In this document: piece after piece, positions 55,546 to 64,000 of the stretch | Numbering within the stretch: the first letter of the stretch is position 1 | Layout of the letters: every line of letters begins with the position of its first letter | Assembly (NCBI RefSeq): GCF_020966635.1 | Contig: NZ_JAJKFQ010000029.1 | Span: 1-64,000 of the forward strand | Length of the DNA: 64,000 nucleotides | Source of the DNA: Stieleria sp. JC731 | GTDB lineage: Bacteria > Planctomycetota > Planctomycetia > Pirellulales > Pirellulaceae | Direction of reading: 5' to 3' | Translations under genes and position numbers: made by a program | The notes under the pieces: generated by a model | Databases searched by the model: none | Told to the model about the DNA's origin: nothing | Seen by the model: the letters and a program-made list of their open reading frames with translations, nothing else

Positions 55546-58500
55546 ATGAAAGATTCATCCGTTTCGCCGGCAGGATTGCTTTCCTCATCTCGCCAACGCG
55601 TTCTACTCGATGCACTGATTGCCCGGTTCCAGTCCTGCAATACGCAACGCCAAGAACTGGTCCATCAGCATGCACAACAGCGGGACGACGAAGAGCGACA
55701 ATTGCTCGCCGAACGAAACGGCGTCACCGCGGATTGCCGCCGAGCACGCTACGCAACGTTCTCACAATGGGATGCGGCCGAAGAAAAAGTCTTTGCCGCC
55801 TATGAGAATGACACACTTCGATTGCGTCAGGACATCCACCGCCTAGCATCGCAGTTTCGCAAAAAGAAAAGCGAAGGGATCGAAACGATCGAGCACAAAG
55901 TTGAAGCTCGACGCGTTGCCGTCCACCATCAATATGAATCTCGCAAACATGAACCCGGTGAACAGAGCAAACGTGAAATCGAAAAGATCAACCAAGCATT
56001 GATCGCGATCGGCAAGGACATGGACTGGACTTGCGAACTGACCGTCCGCAGACTCGATGGCCTTCCCAACGTTCCGCCTGCCGAATCACCCGAGGAAGAG
56101 GTTCAGATTGATGAACCGGTTTCGATTCGACACACGGTCGAACTGATCGGCGAACTGACACGCCGCTGTCATGAATATGTCACCGATTTACAAACCGGTG
56201 CGTCGGTCAGAATTGTTGATTCGTTCTATCTGCCTGCCGGTGTGGCAACCGTTGTCGTGCTTTGGATCGCGGGGATTGTTTACCTTCGCCCTGAAAACTT
56301 TTGGACGGTAATGCTGTCCGGAGTGGCAGTCGCCGGAATTATCGGTATCAGCCTTTTCGCTGCGTTGTTGATCCCATTGAGACGCAAAACGAGACGAACC
56401 TATCCGATCATCTACCGCACAGTCAAAGCCGCCGAACAGGTTGCCGAACAAGGCCGCAAGATCTCAATCGATCAAGCAAAACAATCCAGCGAAGAACTGA
56501 TTGCTCGACGCGACCAACATTTGCGTCAAGCGGAAGCGTGGCGTGAAGAACAGCTCAAACAGCTGCAGGAAACGCTTGCCGCGGAAGAAAAAACGGCGAG
56601 AGACGAATTGCAGTCTCGCCTCAACGGCTTATCAGCAGACTTCCAAAACGGATTTAGCACCCTGACGTCGGAGATGCATCAGAAGGCGGAATCCGTCGCC
56701 GCCTCGATTACCAACCGACTAGGTGATACCGATCAGCAATTGCACCAACGACGAGAATCAAATGCACAGCGTCGGCACACCGAGCTACAAAGGGTGACCG
56801 ACCGGATGCGTGAAGGCGTTCGTGTCGGACTGAACCGTATTAGCGAACTACAGCAGGCGACGAGCGATCGATTTCCCAACTGGGATGATATTGCCAAGTC
56901 CAACCAAACGACCACGGCGAATATCAACTACGTTCCCGTGGGAGAACTGGCGATCGGTGACCTGCTATACCAAACCATTGCCAGTGAACAGCGTTCGGAA
57001 TCGGCAAATGGCTCGCTGCAAGATTCGATGTTCCATCCAAACGAAATTCCTGATGCGATGTGCATCGGACTGCATCGTCGCCTGCACAGCGGACTTTTGA
57101 TCCGAGCCGCCAGCGGACAAATGAATCAAGCAATCGAACTGATTCATGCGGTACTCTGGCGTATGCTGACCGGAACTGCCGGCGGGCGCACACGAATGAC
57201 ATTGGTCGATCCGGTCGGTCGCGGCCAGAGCTTTACTTCGTTTATGTCGCTAACGGATCACGACCCCGCCTTGGTAGGACACCGTGTCTGGACAACCGAA
57301 AATCAAATCGAAGCCCGCTTGGGTGAGGTCGCCCAGCACGCCGAAGACGTCCTTCAAAGCAGTCTGCGTGATCGATTCGAACGCGTAGAAGATTACAACG
57401 TCTTAGCAGGTTCGATGGCAGAGCCCTATCATACGGTCGCCGCCGTGGGGCTTCCCGAAGGCTTAACCCGTGGTGCCTATAAACATCTCAAAGCGTTGAT
57501 CGAAAGCGGGTTACGCTGTGGCGTCTTTGTATTGATGGCTTGCGACGAATCGATGCCATGGCCCAGTGATCTGCCCCGTCCGTCGGACTCTCGCCTGATC
57601 GAACTTTCCATCGATCAAAATGGGAATTGGAGCTTAAACCGAGAGGGGCTTCAGGATCTGAAATTTACTCCGACGCCAAACCTGCCGACCGAGTACCGGC
57701 AACAGGTTGTCGAAACCGTCGGCACGGCTGCAACAATGGCTGCGAAGGTTGAAGTCCCGCTGGAAAGCATGTTGCCAACCACGGGTGGCAACTTGAATTC
57801 AGACCATGGGATCGACATCACGATCGGTAGCCAAGGTGGGCACCGCACGCTTGCTCTCGAATTGGGTGAAGGCGTCAAACAGCATGTTTTGATCGCTGGT
57901 AAAACCGGTTCCGGTAAAAGTACCCTGCTGCACGCATTGATCACCAGTGGTGCGTATCACTACGGCCCTGATCAACTGCAGTTCTATCTGTTGGACTTCA
58001 AGAAAGGTGTCGAGTTCAAACCCTATGCCGATAGCCAACTTCCGCATGCACGTGTGATTGGGATCGAAAGTGAGCGTGAATTTGGCCGCAGCGTTCTTCA
58101 GCGGCTGGACGAAGAACTGCAACAGCGAGGTGAATTGTTTCGCGCCGAGTCGGCCCAAGAGCTATCGGAGTACCGGCGTCTGAGTGGCCAATCGATGCCT
58201 CGAATCATGTTGGTCATCGACGAATTCCAAGAACTCTTCGTCCGCGATGACAAGGTCGCCGCGGAATGTTCGATGTTGCTCGATCGCCTAGTCAGACAAG
58301 GTCGGTCGTTCGGCATTCATATCGTGCTTAGCAGCCAGTCCCTGGCCGGTGCATACTCTCTGCCACGAGCGACACTGGGACAAATGGCAGTCCGAATCGC
58401 GATGCAGTGTAGTGAATCGGATGCGGCTTTGATCCTATCGGACGAAAACACAGCCGCTCGGTTGATCTCACGTCCCGGTGAAGCGATCTACAATGACGCT

Positions 58501-59451
58501 GGTGGTCTGATCGAAGGCAACCAGCCATTCCAAGTCGCGTGGTTGGGATCGGACAAACACCACGAGCTATTGAATACGATCACCGCCCGCGACGAATCGC
58601 TAACGAAGGATCTGCCACCGCCGGTCATCTTCGAAGGCAACCGGCCGGGACGCTGGAATCGATCGCTTGCCAATGCTGCGATCGCGTCCGAAGCAAAAAC
58701 CCGCGAAGAACTGCACGGACTGTTGGGCGAAGCGGTCGAAATCGGCCCGCCGGTTTCGTTGCAACTGAGTCGAAATGCGGGTCGCAACGTCATGTTGATC
58801 CCTCCGGCAGACGCCAGAACGGGACTGCTGGCATCCATCGTCTCCGGCTTCGCAAAATCGAACCCCAATCTGGAAGTTTTATACTTCAACGGCAACCGGC
58901 CCAATGAATCCGACTCCATGCACGAATGGTTGCAAGAGGCCGGTTTAAAAGTCAAAGAGATCAAGCCGCGTGACGCGACCGAGGAGATGAACTTGCTGGT
59001 CAAGATCATCAAGGAACGCGGCGATGAAGCCGTCGGCGTACCACCCATCCTTGTCGTGATCGATCCGCTCGATCGGTTTCGAGATTTCAGGCACGAAGAC
59101 ACCTTCAGCTTTTCTTTGGATGCGGACTCTGGCCCGATGTCCGGAGGCCAAGCCTTTCGCGAAATGCTTAAAGACGGACCGCCAGCAAACGTGTTTGCGC
59201 TCTTGGTCTGTGGCAGCACCGAAATTGTCAGTCGTTGGTTGCCAAGACAATCGCAACATGATGTCGAATTGCGTGTGCTCGGTCGGTTGAACGCTTCGGA
59301 CTCTTCGCTGTTGATCGATTCGCCGATCGCTAGTGAACTGTCAACAGCAACGATGCTGCTGTACGATGAACCGGCCGGAAAGATCAGTAAGTTCCGGCAA
59401 TTGGATGTGCCTGGATTTACCGAAGTCAAAGACTGGATTGAAGAAGCATGA
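55546..59451 (+). CDS. FtsK/SpoIIIE-type ATPase with EccC-like three-domain layout
   Basis: A 1301-residue membrane-bound ATPase. Residues 1-190 and 295-440 are charged coiled coil. Two membrane helices sit at about 228-246 and 255-275. ATPase-like domain 1 (~470-720) lacks a Walker A. Domain 2 (~740-1010) is intact: Walker A GKTGSGKST at 785-793, YLLDFKKGVEF, Walker B LVIDEFQELF near 889, and the Q-rich SSQSL sensor. Domain 3 (~1040-1301) lacks a Walker A but keeps ILVVIDPLDRF. Three tandem ATPase domains behind two helices is the EccC/EssC plan, and a WXG100-like gene lies just upstream; a protein-secretion or DNA-pump role is inferred, not shown. It overlaps the HIT gene by 4 bp. Confidence 0.9.
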   Translation: MKDSSVSPAGLLSSSRQRVLLDALIARFQSCNTQRQELVHQHAQQRDDEERQLLAERNGVTADCRRARYATFSQWDAAEEKVFAAYENDTLRLRQDIHRLASQFRKKKSEGIETIEHKVEARRVAVHHQYESRKHEPGEQSKREIEKINQALIAIGKDMDWTCELTVRRLDGLPNVPPAESPEEEVQIDEPVSIRHTVELIGELTRRCHEYVTDLQTGASVRIVDSFYLPAGVATVVVLWIAGIVYLRPENFWTVMLSGVAVAGIIGISLFAALLIPLRRKTRRTYPIIYRTVKAAEQVAEQGRKISIDQAKQSSEELIARRDQHLRQAEAWREEQLKQLQETLAAEEKTARDELQSRLNGLSADFQNGFSTLTSEMHQKAESVAASITNRLGDTDQQLHQRRESNAQRRHTELQRVTDRMREGVRVGLNRISELQQATSDRFPNWDDIAKSNQTTTANINYVPVGELAIGDLLYQTIASEQRSESANGSLQDSMFHPNEIPDAMCIGLHRRLHSGLLIRAASGQMNQAIELIHAVLWRMLTGTAGGRTRMTLVDPVGRGQSFTSFMSLTDHDPALVGHRVWTTENQIEARLGEVAQHAEDVLQSSLRDRFERVEDYNVLAGSMAEPYHTVAAVGLPEGLTRGAYKHLKALIESGLRCGVFVLMACDESMPWPSDLPRPSDSRLIELSIDQNGNWSLNREGLQDLKFTPTPNLPTEYRQQVVETVGTAATMAAKVEVPLESMLPTTGGNLNSDHGIDITIGSQGGHRTLALELGEGVKQHVLIAGKTGSGKSTLLHALITSGAYHYGPDQLQFYLLDFKKGVEFKPYADSQLPHARVIGIESEREFGRSVLQRLDEELQQRGELFRAESAQELSEYRRLSGQSMPRIMLVIDEFQELFVRDDKVAAECSMLLDRLVRQGRSFGIHIVLSSQSLAGAYSLPRATLGQMAVRIAMQCSESDAALILSDENTAARLISRPGEAIYNDAGGLIEGNQPFQVAWLGSDKHHELLNTITARDESLTKDLPPPVIFEGNRPGRWNRSLANAAIASEAKTREELHGLLGEAVEIGPPVSLQLSRNAGRNVMLIPPADARTGLLASIVSGFAKSNPNLEVLYFNGNRPNESDSMHEWLQEAGLKVKEIKPRDATEEMNLLVKIIKERGDEAVGVPPILVVIDPLDRFRDFRHEDTFSFSLDADSGPMSGGQAFREMLKDGPPANVFALLVCGSTEIVSRWLPRQSQHDVELRVLGRLNASDSSLLIDSPIASELSTATMLLYDEPAGKISKFRQLDVPGFTEVKDWIEEA

Positions 59452-59774
59452 CATCGATTTTCAAAAAGATTATCGACAAAGAAATCCCCGCCGACATCGT
59501 TTTTGAAGACGATCAGTGCCTCGCGTTTCGTGACATTAACCCCAAAGCACCGGTGCATGTGCTAGTGATTCCCAAGCGGGAAATCGTTTCGCTGGCTCAC
59601 CTTAGCGCAGACGACGCACCGCTTGTCGGACACTGCATGGTGGTACTAAGTCAAATTGCAGCTGCTGAGGGATTGGCTGACGGTTACAAAGTCGCCATCA
59701 ACTGCGGCGAAGCGGGCGGACAAGAAGTTCCGCACCTGCACTACCATTTACTGGGCACCCCGGCGACGAAATAG
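59448..59774 (+). CDS. HIT family protein
   Basis: A 108-residue histidine-triad nucleotide-binding protein of the HINT type. The N-terminal FKKIIDKEIPADIVFEDD and FRDINPKAPVHVLVIPK segments and the triad PHLHYHLLG near the end are complete. Such proteins hydrolyse adenosine phosphoramidates. Its ATG overlaps the stop of the large ATPase gene by 4 bp, a coupling that may be accidental or may tie it to that operon. Confidence 0.96.
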   Translation: MTSIFKKIIDKEIPADIVFEDDQCLAFRDINPKAPVHVLVIPKREIVSLAHLSADDAPLVGHCMVVLSQIAAAEGLADGYKVAINCGEAGGQEVPHLHYHLLGTPATK

Positions 59775-59868
59775 TCGACTTTCGATTGATCGCCGTTTTC
59801 GCGGCTTCGCAACCAGAAAGTCGCCAAGTGACATCTTGCGGTTTTAACTCAAAGGCAGACGGCTGGAT

Positions 59869-61620
59869 TTACTTGCCCGCTTGAGCCTGCTTACCTGCTT
59901 CAGCGATTGATTCTGGTTTATCGATCACCAAATAATGCCCGTGATCGGCAGTCACGATGACAACCGTGTTTCCCCAAGCATCGTTCTCATCGACCCAGTT
60001 CATCACCTTTTCGAACGCGGCGTCACCACTGAGCACCGCACCGATACTGCTATCAAGGTTGTTGGCATGGTTGGCCCAATCTACATCCCCCGCTTCGATC
60101 AGCAACCAGAATCCGTTCACCGATTTTTCAAGCACCGTTAGGGCGGCTTCGGTCATATCGGCTAGGTTTGGGTTTTCTGTGATGTCGCCTTCGTCATAGC
60201 GTTCGGTTGCCTTCACATCCAGCGCCGGATCAAAACCACCATCTGCGGTCGCGAACGGTAAGTGCCCACCGCCGACACCATAAAAGCCAAGCAGGCGTTC
60301 GTCCGCATCGGCCGCTTTCGCAGCCGCGGCGAGCAACGCTTCGCGACCATTCTTGCCTTCTTCACGTTGGACGACACGATACTTTCCGCCGTTGTTCATA
60401 TCGGACGAGCGGATGTCTTCTTGATGAAAGTACGGGTTTCCCTGAGCAAAGTTTTGCCCCTGCACCGCATCCTTACCTTTGCCTTCGCCCCAACCACCAC
60501 CGATCAAAACGTCGACGCCGGGCAGCGGCTCGGCACGGTGGGAAGCAGAAGGCAACCCGACCATGTCGCGAGAGATGTCTTGGTAGTCCTTGCGTGAAAC
60601 GTTATTCGCGTAAGCCGCAGCGGGTGTCGCGTGACTGACAGGCACACTGGTCACGACACCGATTTTGAATCCCAGTTCAGACTGCAGTTGACGTGCGATC
60701 GGTGTTACCTGAGAACCGTCAACACCGACATTGATCGAACCGTTGTAAGTTTTGATGCCGCTGAACAGGCTTGTCGCTGACGAAGCCGAATCGGTAACGA
60801 CATGGGGCAAGGCCCGATCTTTGCCCAACAGGTATTCGCTGTTTTCACGTTCGTTCCATGGGGTGCGTCCGGCAAGTTGGACGTTGTAGCCACGCTGCGA
60901 GCCTTCATTCACCGATTGGACAACTTGTGCGTCCACGTCCGTTTTCGCCCCACCTGCCGCAGCACTGGTCACGACCAAACCGAAATCGGTTTTCGTTCGG
61001 CGGTCGTCTTGAAAGTGCAAACCGGTTCCGCGCCCAGACTCGTAGGCAACCGCTCCGGTCTTGTAGATCGATGCGGCACGTGTCGTTTGCCAATCCATCC
61101 CATCAAATACCATCATGATGATGTTGGTATAGCCGGCATCGACGGCGGCTTGCTGCAACCGATAGACATCGGTCTGGTCGTAGTAGAGCGCTTGCGGATT
61201 GACGACCCCATCACCCAATTCGCCGCCCATCGATTTCAGACGTTGTTCGTCGTGGTACGCGCTTCCTTCTTCACGAAGCTGGTTCAGCGTCATCCCAAAG
61301 GTATAGACAGGAATCAATCGGTTGCTGTGATTGGTCCAAGTCGAAAACTTGTCCGGATCGGCTCCCCAGTGGCCATAGACAGGCTTGCCAGTCTTAATCG
61401 AATCCGACTGCATCTCTCGCATCGGGTCTTCAACGGCAACGTTGGCTGACTCTACAGAGGACTCAGAAGACGGTTCATCAGCCACCGCTAGCGCACCGAA
61501 GCAGCTCAACATTCCGGCAGCCCCCGAGAAAAGCTTCAACGCGAGATTTCGACGTTTCCTTTTTACATTCGAAATCTGCTGACGTTCTATCATCGAAAAA
61601 TCGCAAGTTGAATGATTCAT
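59869..61620 (-). CDS. Alkaline phosphatase
   Basis: A protein of about 583 residues of the PhoA-type alkaline phosphatase family. It has a basic, twin-Arg/Lys-rich N-terminus and hydrophobic stretch (FSGAAGMLSCFGALAVADE), then an acidic linker. Catalytic landmarks are MVFDGMDWQTTRA (metal Asp), DSASSATSLFSG (nucleophile Ser), IEAGDVDWANHANN and VIVTADHGHYL (metal ligands). It would release phosphate from esters outside the cytoplasm. Start alternatives are 61620 and 61593; the frame is open to 61758, but earlier residues look non-coding. It converges with the HIT gene. A phosphate-starvation promoter would be expected but was not identified. Confidence 0.92.
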   Translation of the reverse strand: MNHSTCDFSMIERQQISNVKRKRRNLALKLFSGAAGMLSCFGALAVADEPSSESSVESANVAVEDPMREMQSDSIKTGKPVYGHWGADPDKFSTWTNHSNRLIPVYTFGMTLNQLREEGSAYHDEQRLKSMGGELGDGVVNPQALYYDQTDVYRLQQAAVDAGYTNIIMMVFDGMDWQTTRAASIYKTGAVAYESGRGTGLHFQDDRRTKTDFGLVVTSAAAGGAKTDVDAQVVQSVNEGSQRGYNVQLAGRTPWNERENSEYLLGKDRALPHVVTDSASSATSLFSGIKTYNGSINVGVDGSQVTPIARQLQSELGFKIGVVTSVPVSHATPAAAYANNVSRKDYQDISRDMVGLPSASHRAEPLPGVDVLIGGGWGEGKGKDAVQGQNFAQGNPYFHQEDIRSSDMNNGGKYRVVQREEGKNGREALLAAAAKAADADERLLGFYGVGGGHLPFATADGGFDPALDVKATERYDEGDITENPNLADMTEAALTVLEKSVNGFWLLIEAGDVDWANHANNLDSSIGAVLSGDAAFEKVMNWVDENDAWGNTVVIVTADHGHYLVIDKPESIAEAGKQAQAGK

Positions 61621-61783
61621 GGAGGGGACGCAGGAAGGAATGGCTGGCGTGTTGGCTGGTGGCCGCACAAGGACGGCCCTAGTCGCGTTCGAGCTTGTTA
61701 AAGCACAATCTTTTCTGGGCTGCTTTGCTCGACCGCTGAAGGCAATAAACATAGTCACCTAAACCGATCCAGCCGAGTGGGTT

Positions 61784-62737
61784 TTACCCGGTTTCTCGGA
61801 TACTGATCGAACCGCCCGCAGCCACCACAATATGATCTAGGACTGTAATTCCCAGCAATTTGCCAGCTTCGGTCAACCGATTGGTGACCTGGTGATCCTC
61901 TCGGCTTGGGGTTGCGTCACCCGAAGGATGGTTGTGAACAAGTATCACCGCTGAGGCTGAATCACGAATCGCGGGGCGGAAGACCTCGCGTGGATGAACC
62001 AGGCTGGCGTCCAGTGTGCCGCGGGTAATCAAATGGGTATTGATCGGCAGGTGCTTGGTGCTGAGCGTGACGATGTGGAACTCTTCTTGGACAGCACTTA
62101 ACGCAAGATTGCTGAAAACATCGTCACAGAACTGCACCGCTGCTTTGGTGCTGGTAATCGGCGTGTGTTCGCGGCGACGGCGGGTTTCGTGATCGGACAC
62201 ACGCCGGCCCAATTCGATTCCCGCCATGATCGCGGCATAGCTGGTGACCGTCACCGCCGGACTGATTTGGCGTAGATCGTCCTTGCTGGTAACACGGAGT
62301 TCCGCCAGGTTTTCAGAAAACTGCCGTGATAACCGGCGTCCCGCCTCGATGGCAGATTCACCTTTGACACCGACACGAATCAGGATCGCAAGCAATTCTG
62401 CATCCGCCAGTTGTTCTGCACCGGCCGCCAACAACCGTTCTCGAGGCCGTTCATGTTCCGGCTGAGCGGTGACTTGGTTTCCGTTGACCTGACGCTCGAT
62501 CCAATGCGAGGGATCAACGCGAACTTGAACGTTCCGCCATGCATAGGTCTCACGATCATCGCTCTTATAGCGATCCAAAATGCCCTCGCGGACGAGATCT
62601 TTCAGCGTCGAACTGACAAACCCAGCAGTCAGTTCGGGGCACGAGTCACGCGCTTGCTGCTTTGAAAATGCACTGATCGGAGAAAGCGTTTTGAACAGTT
62701 TTTGCAACTTCTGACGACGCTTTTCGGCTGCGCCCAT
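61784..62737 (-). CDS. radC: RadC family JAB-domain protein with N-terminal wHTH-like extension
   Basis: A 317-residue RadC-type protein. Residues 1-60 are a basic helical region resembling a winged helix (FSKQQARDSCPELTAGFVSSTLKDLVREGILDRY), not present in ordinary RadC. From about residue 97 the standard RadC helix-hairpin part (RPRERLLAAGAEQLADAELLAILIRVG) precedes the JAB/MPN metal domain: HNHPSGD at 268-274 and Asp 281, with Glu 219 upstream. Genuine DNA-repair activity of RadC is disputed in the field. The short gap to the phosphatase (25 bp) makes co-transcription possible. Confidence 0.94.
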   Translation of the reverse strand: MGAAEKRRQKLQKLFKTLSPISAFSKQQARDSCPELTAGFVSSTLKDLVREGILDRYKSDDRETYAWRNVQVRVDPSHWIERQVNGNQVTAQPEHERPRERLLAAGAEQLADAELLAILIRVGVKGESAIEAGRRLSRQFSENLAELRVTSKDDLRQISPAVTVTSYAAIMAGIELGRRVSDHETRRRREHTPITSTKAAVQFCDDVFSNLALSAVQEEFHIVTLSTKHLPINTHLITRGTLDASLVHPREVFRPAIRDSASAVILVHNHPSGDATPSREDHQVTNRLTEAGKLLGITVLDHIVVAAGGSISIRETG

Positions 62738-63149
62738 GGATTCATTTCCAATGCGAATTCACTAACCACATCCATGCAATCAATCGCAGCCTCATCCCCC
62801 GGCGAGCCAAATCGTACTCGATCCACCCGAACCCATGGGCTATTGACACCCCCCAAGCAATCAAGCGGTTTGGCAGTGGGAGAAAAGCCGACGTCGATGT
62901 CACGCTTTTCTCCCAGAAAAGTCGCAAATTGATCACCAGCGACATCACTTCGACGACACATTAATTGATAGCGATTGAATCTAAAGAGGGGTTTTTCTCG
63001 TGTTTCACACGGGTTTCCGGAGATAGCCAAGCTTTGGCCCGCTGGATGCGTTCTTTCTTAACCGCGAGCGGTCGCACGGAGAGCTGATCTCTTTACTGAC
63101 CGCATCTCCGACCCAGCATTGCTGAAAAAAAGTTCACACCCTCTTATTC
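62738..63149. other. Intergenic stretch without recognised gene
   Basis: About 410 bp between radC (minus) and the Tyr/His-rich protein gene (plus). A minus-strand frame from 63030 overlaps radC in another frame and shows no protein-like features. No terminator or RNA gene was seen. Confidence 0.5.
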
Positions 63150-63527
63150 ATGGATCGAAAGATGTTCCGACGTTTGACCTTGCTAGTTGCCCCTGTCATT
63201 GCTGTGGGCGCCCTCATGTTTGCCGATACGCCGACCGCCAGTGCTCAAGGCTTTTCCATTCGCATCGGCAACTACGGCAGTTCATTTGGTGCTCACCGAA
63301 ATAGCTTTTCGCCCTACAGCTACGGATATGGTACTCCCAGCTACAGAAGCTATCGCAGCTACCGAAGCTACTCACCGTCTTATGGACGAAGCAGTTACGG
63401 ACATGGCAGCTACCACCCAAGTCGTCCACATTACGATTACTACCCACCGCAAGTCATTCGGCACGGAAATCACTATGACGTGATCCCAGGTCATTCGCAC
63501 CTGCATCATGGTAACCATCATCATTAA
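63150..63527 (+). CDS. Small exported Tyr/Ser/His-rich protein
   Basis: A 125-residue exported protein. Its signal peptide ends near residue 33 (TASA-Q). The mature part is low complexity: a triple SYR repeat inside a YGYGTPSYRSYRSYRSY block, further SYG units, and a C-terminus dominated by His (HSHLHHGNHHH). Such composition suggests a metal-binding or adhesive surface protein, but there is no catalytic motif. ATG 63150 and 63162 are both possible; only the second has GAAAG close in front. A perfect 11-bp stem lies downstream at 63666-63702. Confidence 0.78.
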   Translation: MDRKMFRRLTLLVAPVIAVGALMFADTPTASAQGFSIRIGNYGSSFGAHRNSFSPYSYGYGTPSYRSYRSYRSYSPSYGRSSYGHGSYHPSRPHYDYYPPQVIRHGNHYDVIPGHSHLHHGNHHH

Positions 63528-63798
63528 GGCGTTGGTCGCCCAGACATCGGCGGCCCAGACTTCGGCCGCCCAGAATGTTGATCAGCGACATCGATTCGGC
63601 GAGGCATGGTATCTGGTCAGCATCGTCTGCAATGCTCGCAATCGTCCCAGTTGGACATGAATATTCTCTCCGGTGAGCCTACCACTCGGTGTCACCGGAG
63701 AGAGACCAATGGTCGACTACTAGGATGCTTGTTCCGTGTTCCGCACAGATAGATCTGATGCCACAGTTGTATATCGAATCGACTACTTTGCAGGAGCG
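63528..63798. other. Intergenic stretch with short repeats and a strong hairpin
   Basis: No gene is seen. Right after the stop, GCCCAGA-(n)-TCGGC is repeated about three times with a 15-bp period (63539-63575). A perfect 11-bp stem, CTCTCCGGTGA at 63666-63676 with TCACCGGAGAG at 63692-63702, may terminate transcription from either side; it lacks a T-run. Confidence 0.55.
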
Positions 63799-64000
63799 TT
63801 ACTGCGCGGGGGCGTCTTCCAATTCGTCACGATAGCCAGCGGGCATCTCAGGAATCTTCACTGGCGTACGCCGGTCGGTGTTGAGTAACCATTCGCTCGG
63901 CTCAACAGACTCCTCAACTAGCCAATAGGTCATTTCGGTCGGGCTGGCCGAGTTAACAATCAGCAAGTTGCTGTAGTCCGGGTCTGCGCTGGATGTTTCA
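63799..64000 (-). CDS. C-terminal end of a gene cut off by the window edge (partial)
   Basis: An open minus-strand frame from the window edge to a TAA at 63799-63801, about 66 codons. The residues are protein-like (NLLIVNSASPTEMTYWLVEE, then EWLLNTDRRTPVKIPEMPAG) with an acidic end DELEDAPAQ. There is no start codon inside the window, so only the C-terminus is present. It is not identifiable from this fragment. Confidence 0.7.
   Translation of the reverse strand, partial: ETSSADPDYSNLLIVNSASPTEMTYWLVEESVEPSEWLLNTDRRTPVKIPEMPAGYRDELEDAPAQ

Noticed and set aside
58488-59558. 356-codon minus-strand frame inside the large ATPase gene
   Set aside because: Antisense to intact ATPase domains and spans the HIT overlap; composition is that of a shadow frame.

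Overview
The window reads as a chromosomal segment of a planctomycete, most likely from the Pirellulaceae (Rhodopirellula-like) group. The family content points there: a DUF1559 protein with a prepilin-type N-terminus, a DUF1501/DUF1800 pair with a sulfatase alongside, a PEP-CTERM protein, long Ser/Thr kinases with membrane or TPR tails, a MoxR operon, and many short lipoproteins. Codon use is moderately GC-rich throughout. No transposase, integrase, tRNA or CRISPR array was found by eye.

Layout. 1-98 is the 5' end of a 16S rRNA gene on the minus strand, followed by its leader and promoter region. 0.6-8.1 kb carries an AAA+ ATPase, a small lipoprotein, a DUF1559 protein, a PEGA lipoprotein, an NHL-type propeller, a Cys-rich outer-membrane-like protein and a block of palindromic repeats. 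8.2-14.7 kb is a six-gene minus-strand operon: RDD, SpoIIM, membrane protein, DUF4129, DUF4350, MoxR. 14.8-22.3 kb has an Nramp-related transporter, a coupled coiled-coil/FHA-like/Ser-Thr kinase/membrane-protein operon and an ActR-type regulator. 22.4-28.3 kb has the sulfatase and a DUF1501-DUF1800-secreted protein operon. 28.4-31.5 kb is metY plus a metX-metW fusion. 32.0-33.1 kb is a zinc-ribbon AIM24 protein.

33.6-41.0 kb is a chemosensory locus: cheA with two CheW-like domains, a methyl-accepting protein with a predicted haem motif, a second one with a PilJ/NIT-like sensor, an HDOD protein and cheB. Directly after it lie four 102-bp tandem repeats with conserved folding potential. 41.5-48.3 kb holds a ThDP-dependent decarboxylase, a kinase-TPR protein and a short chemoreceptor-like protein.

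48.7-59.8 kb is the most interesting region. Two coiled-coil proteins, a small membrane-tailed protein, an 87-residue WXG100-like protein and a 1301-residue FtsK/SpoIIIE ATPase surround one another. The ATPase has an EccC-like layout of transmembrane segments followed by three ATPase-like domains, only the middle one intact. I read this as a candidate type VII-secretion-like or envelope machine. It is interrupted by about 1.9 kb of AT-richer DNA with a PEP-CTERM gene pair, bounded by a 222-bp direct duplication of the 3' end of one of its own genes. 59.9-64.0 kb holds an alkaline phosphatase, a RadC-family protein, a Tyr/His-rich secreted protein and the C-terminal end of a further gene.

Two or more families of non-coding palindromic elements are scattered in the intergenic spaces. 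All functional statements rest on reading motifs by eye; no database search was possible.
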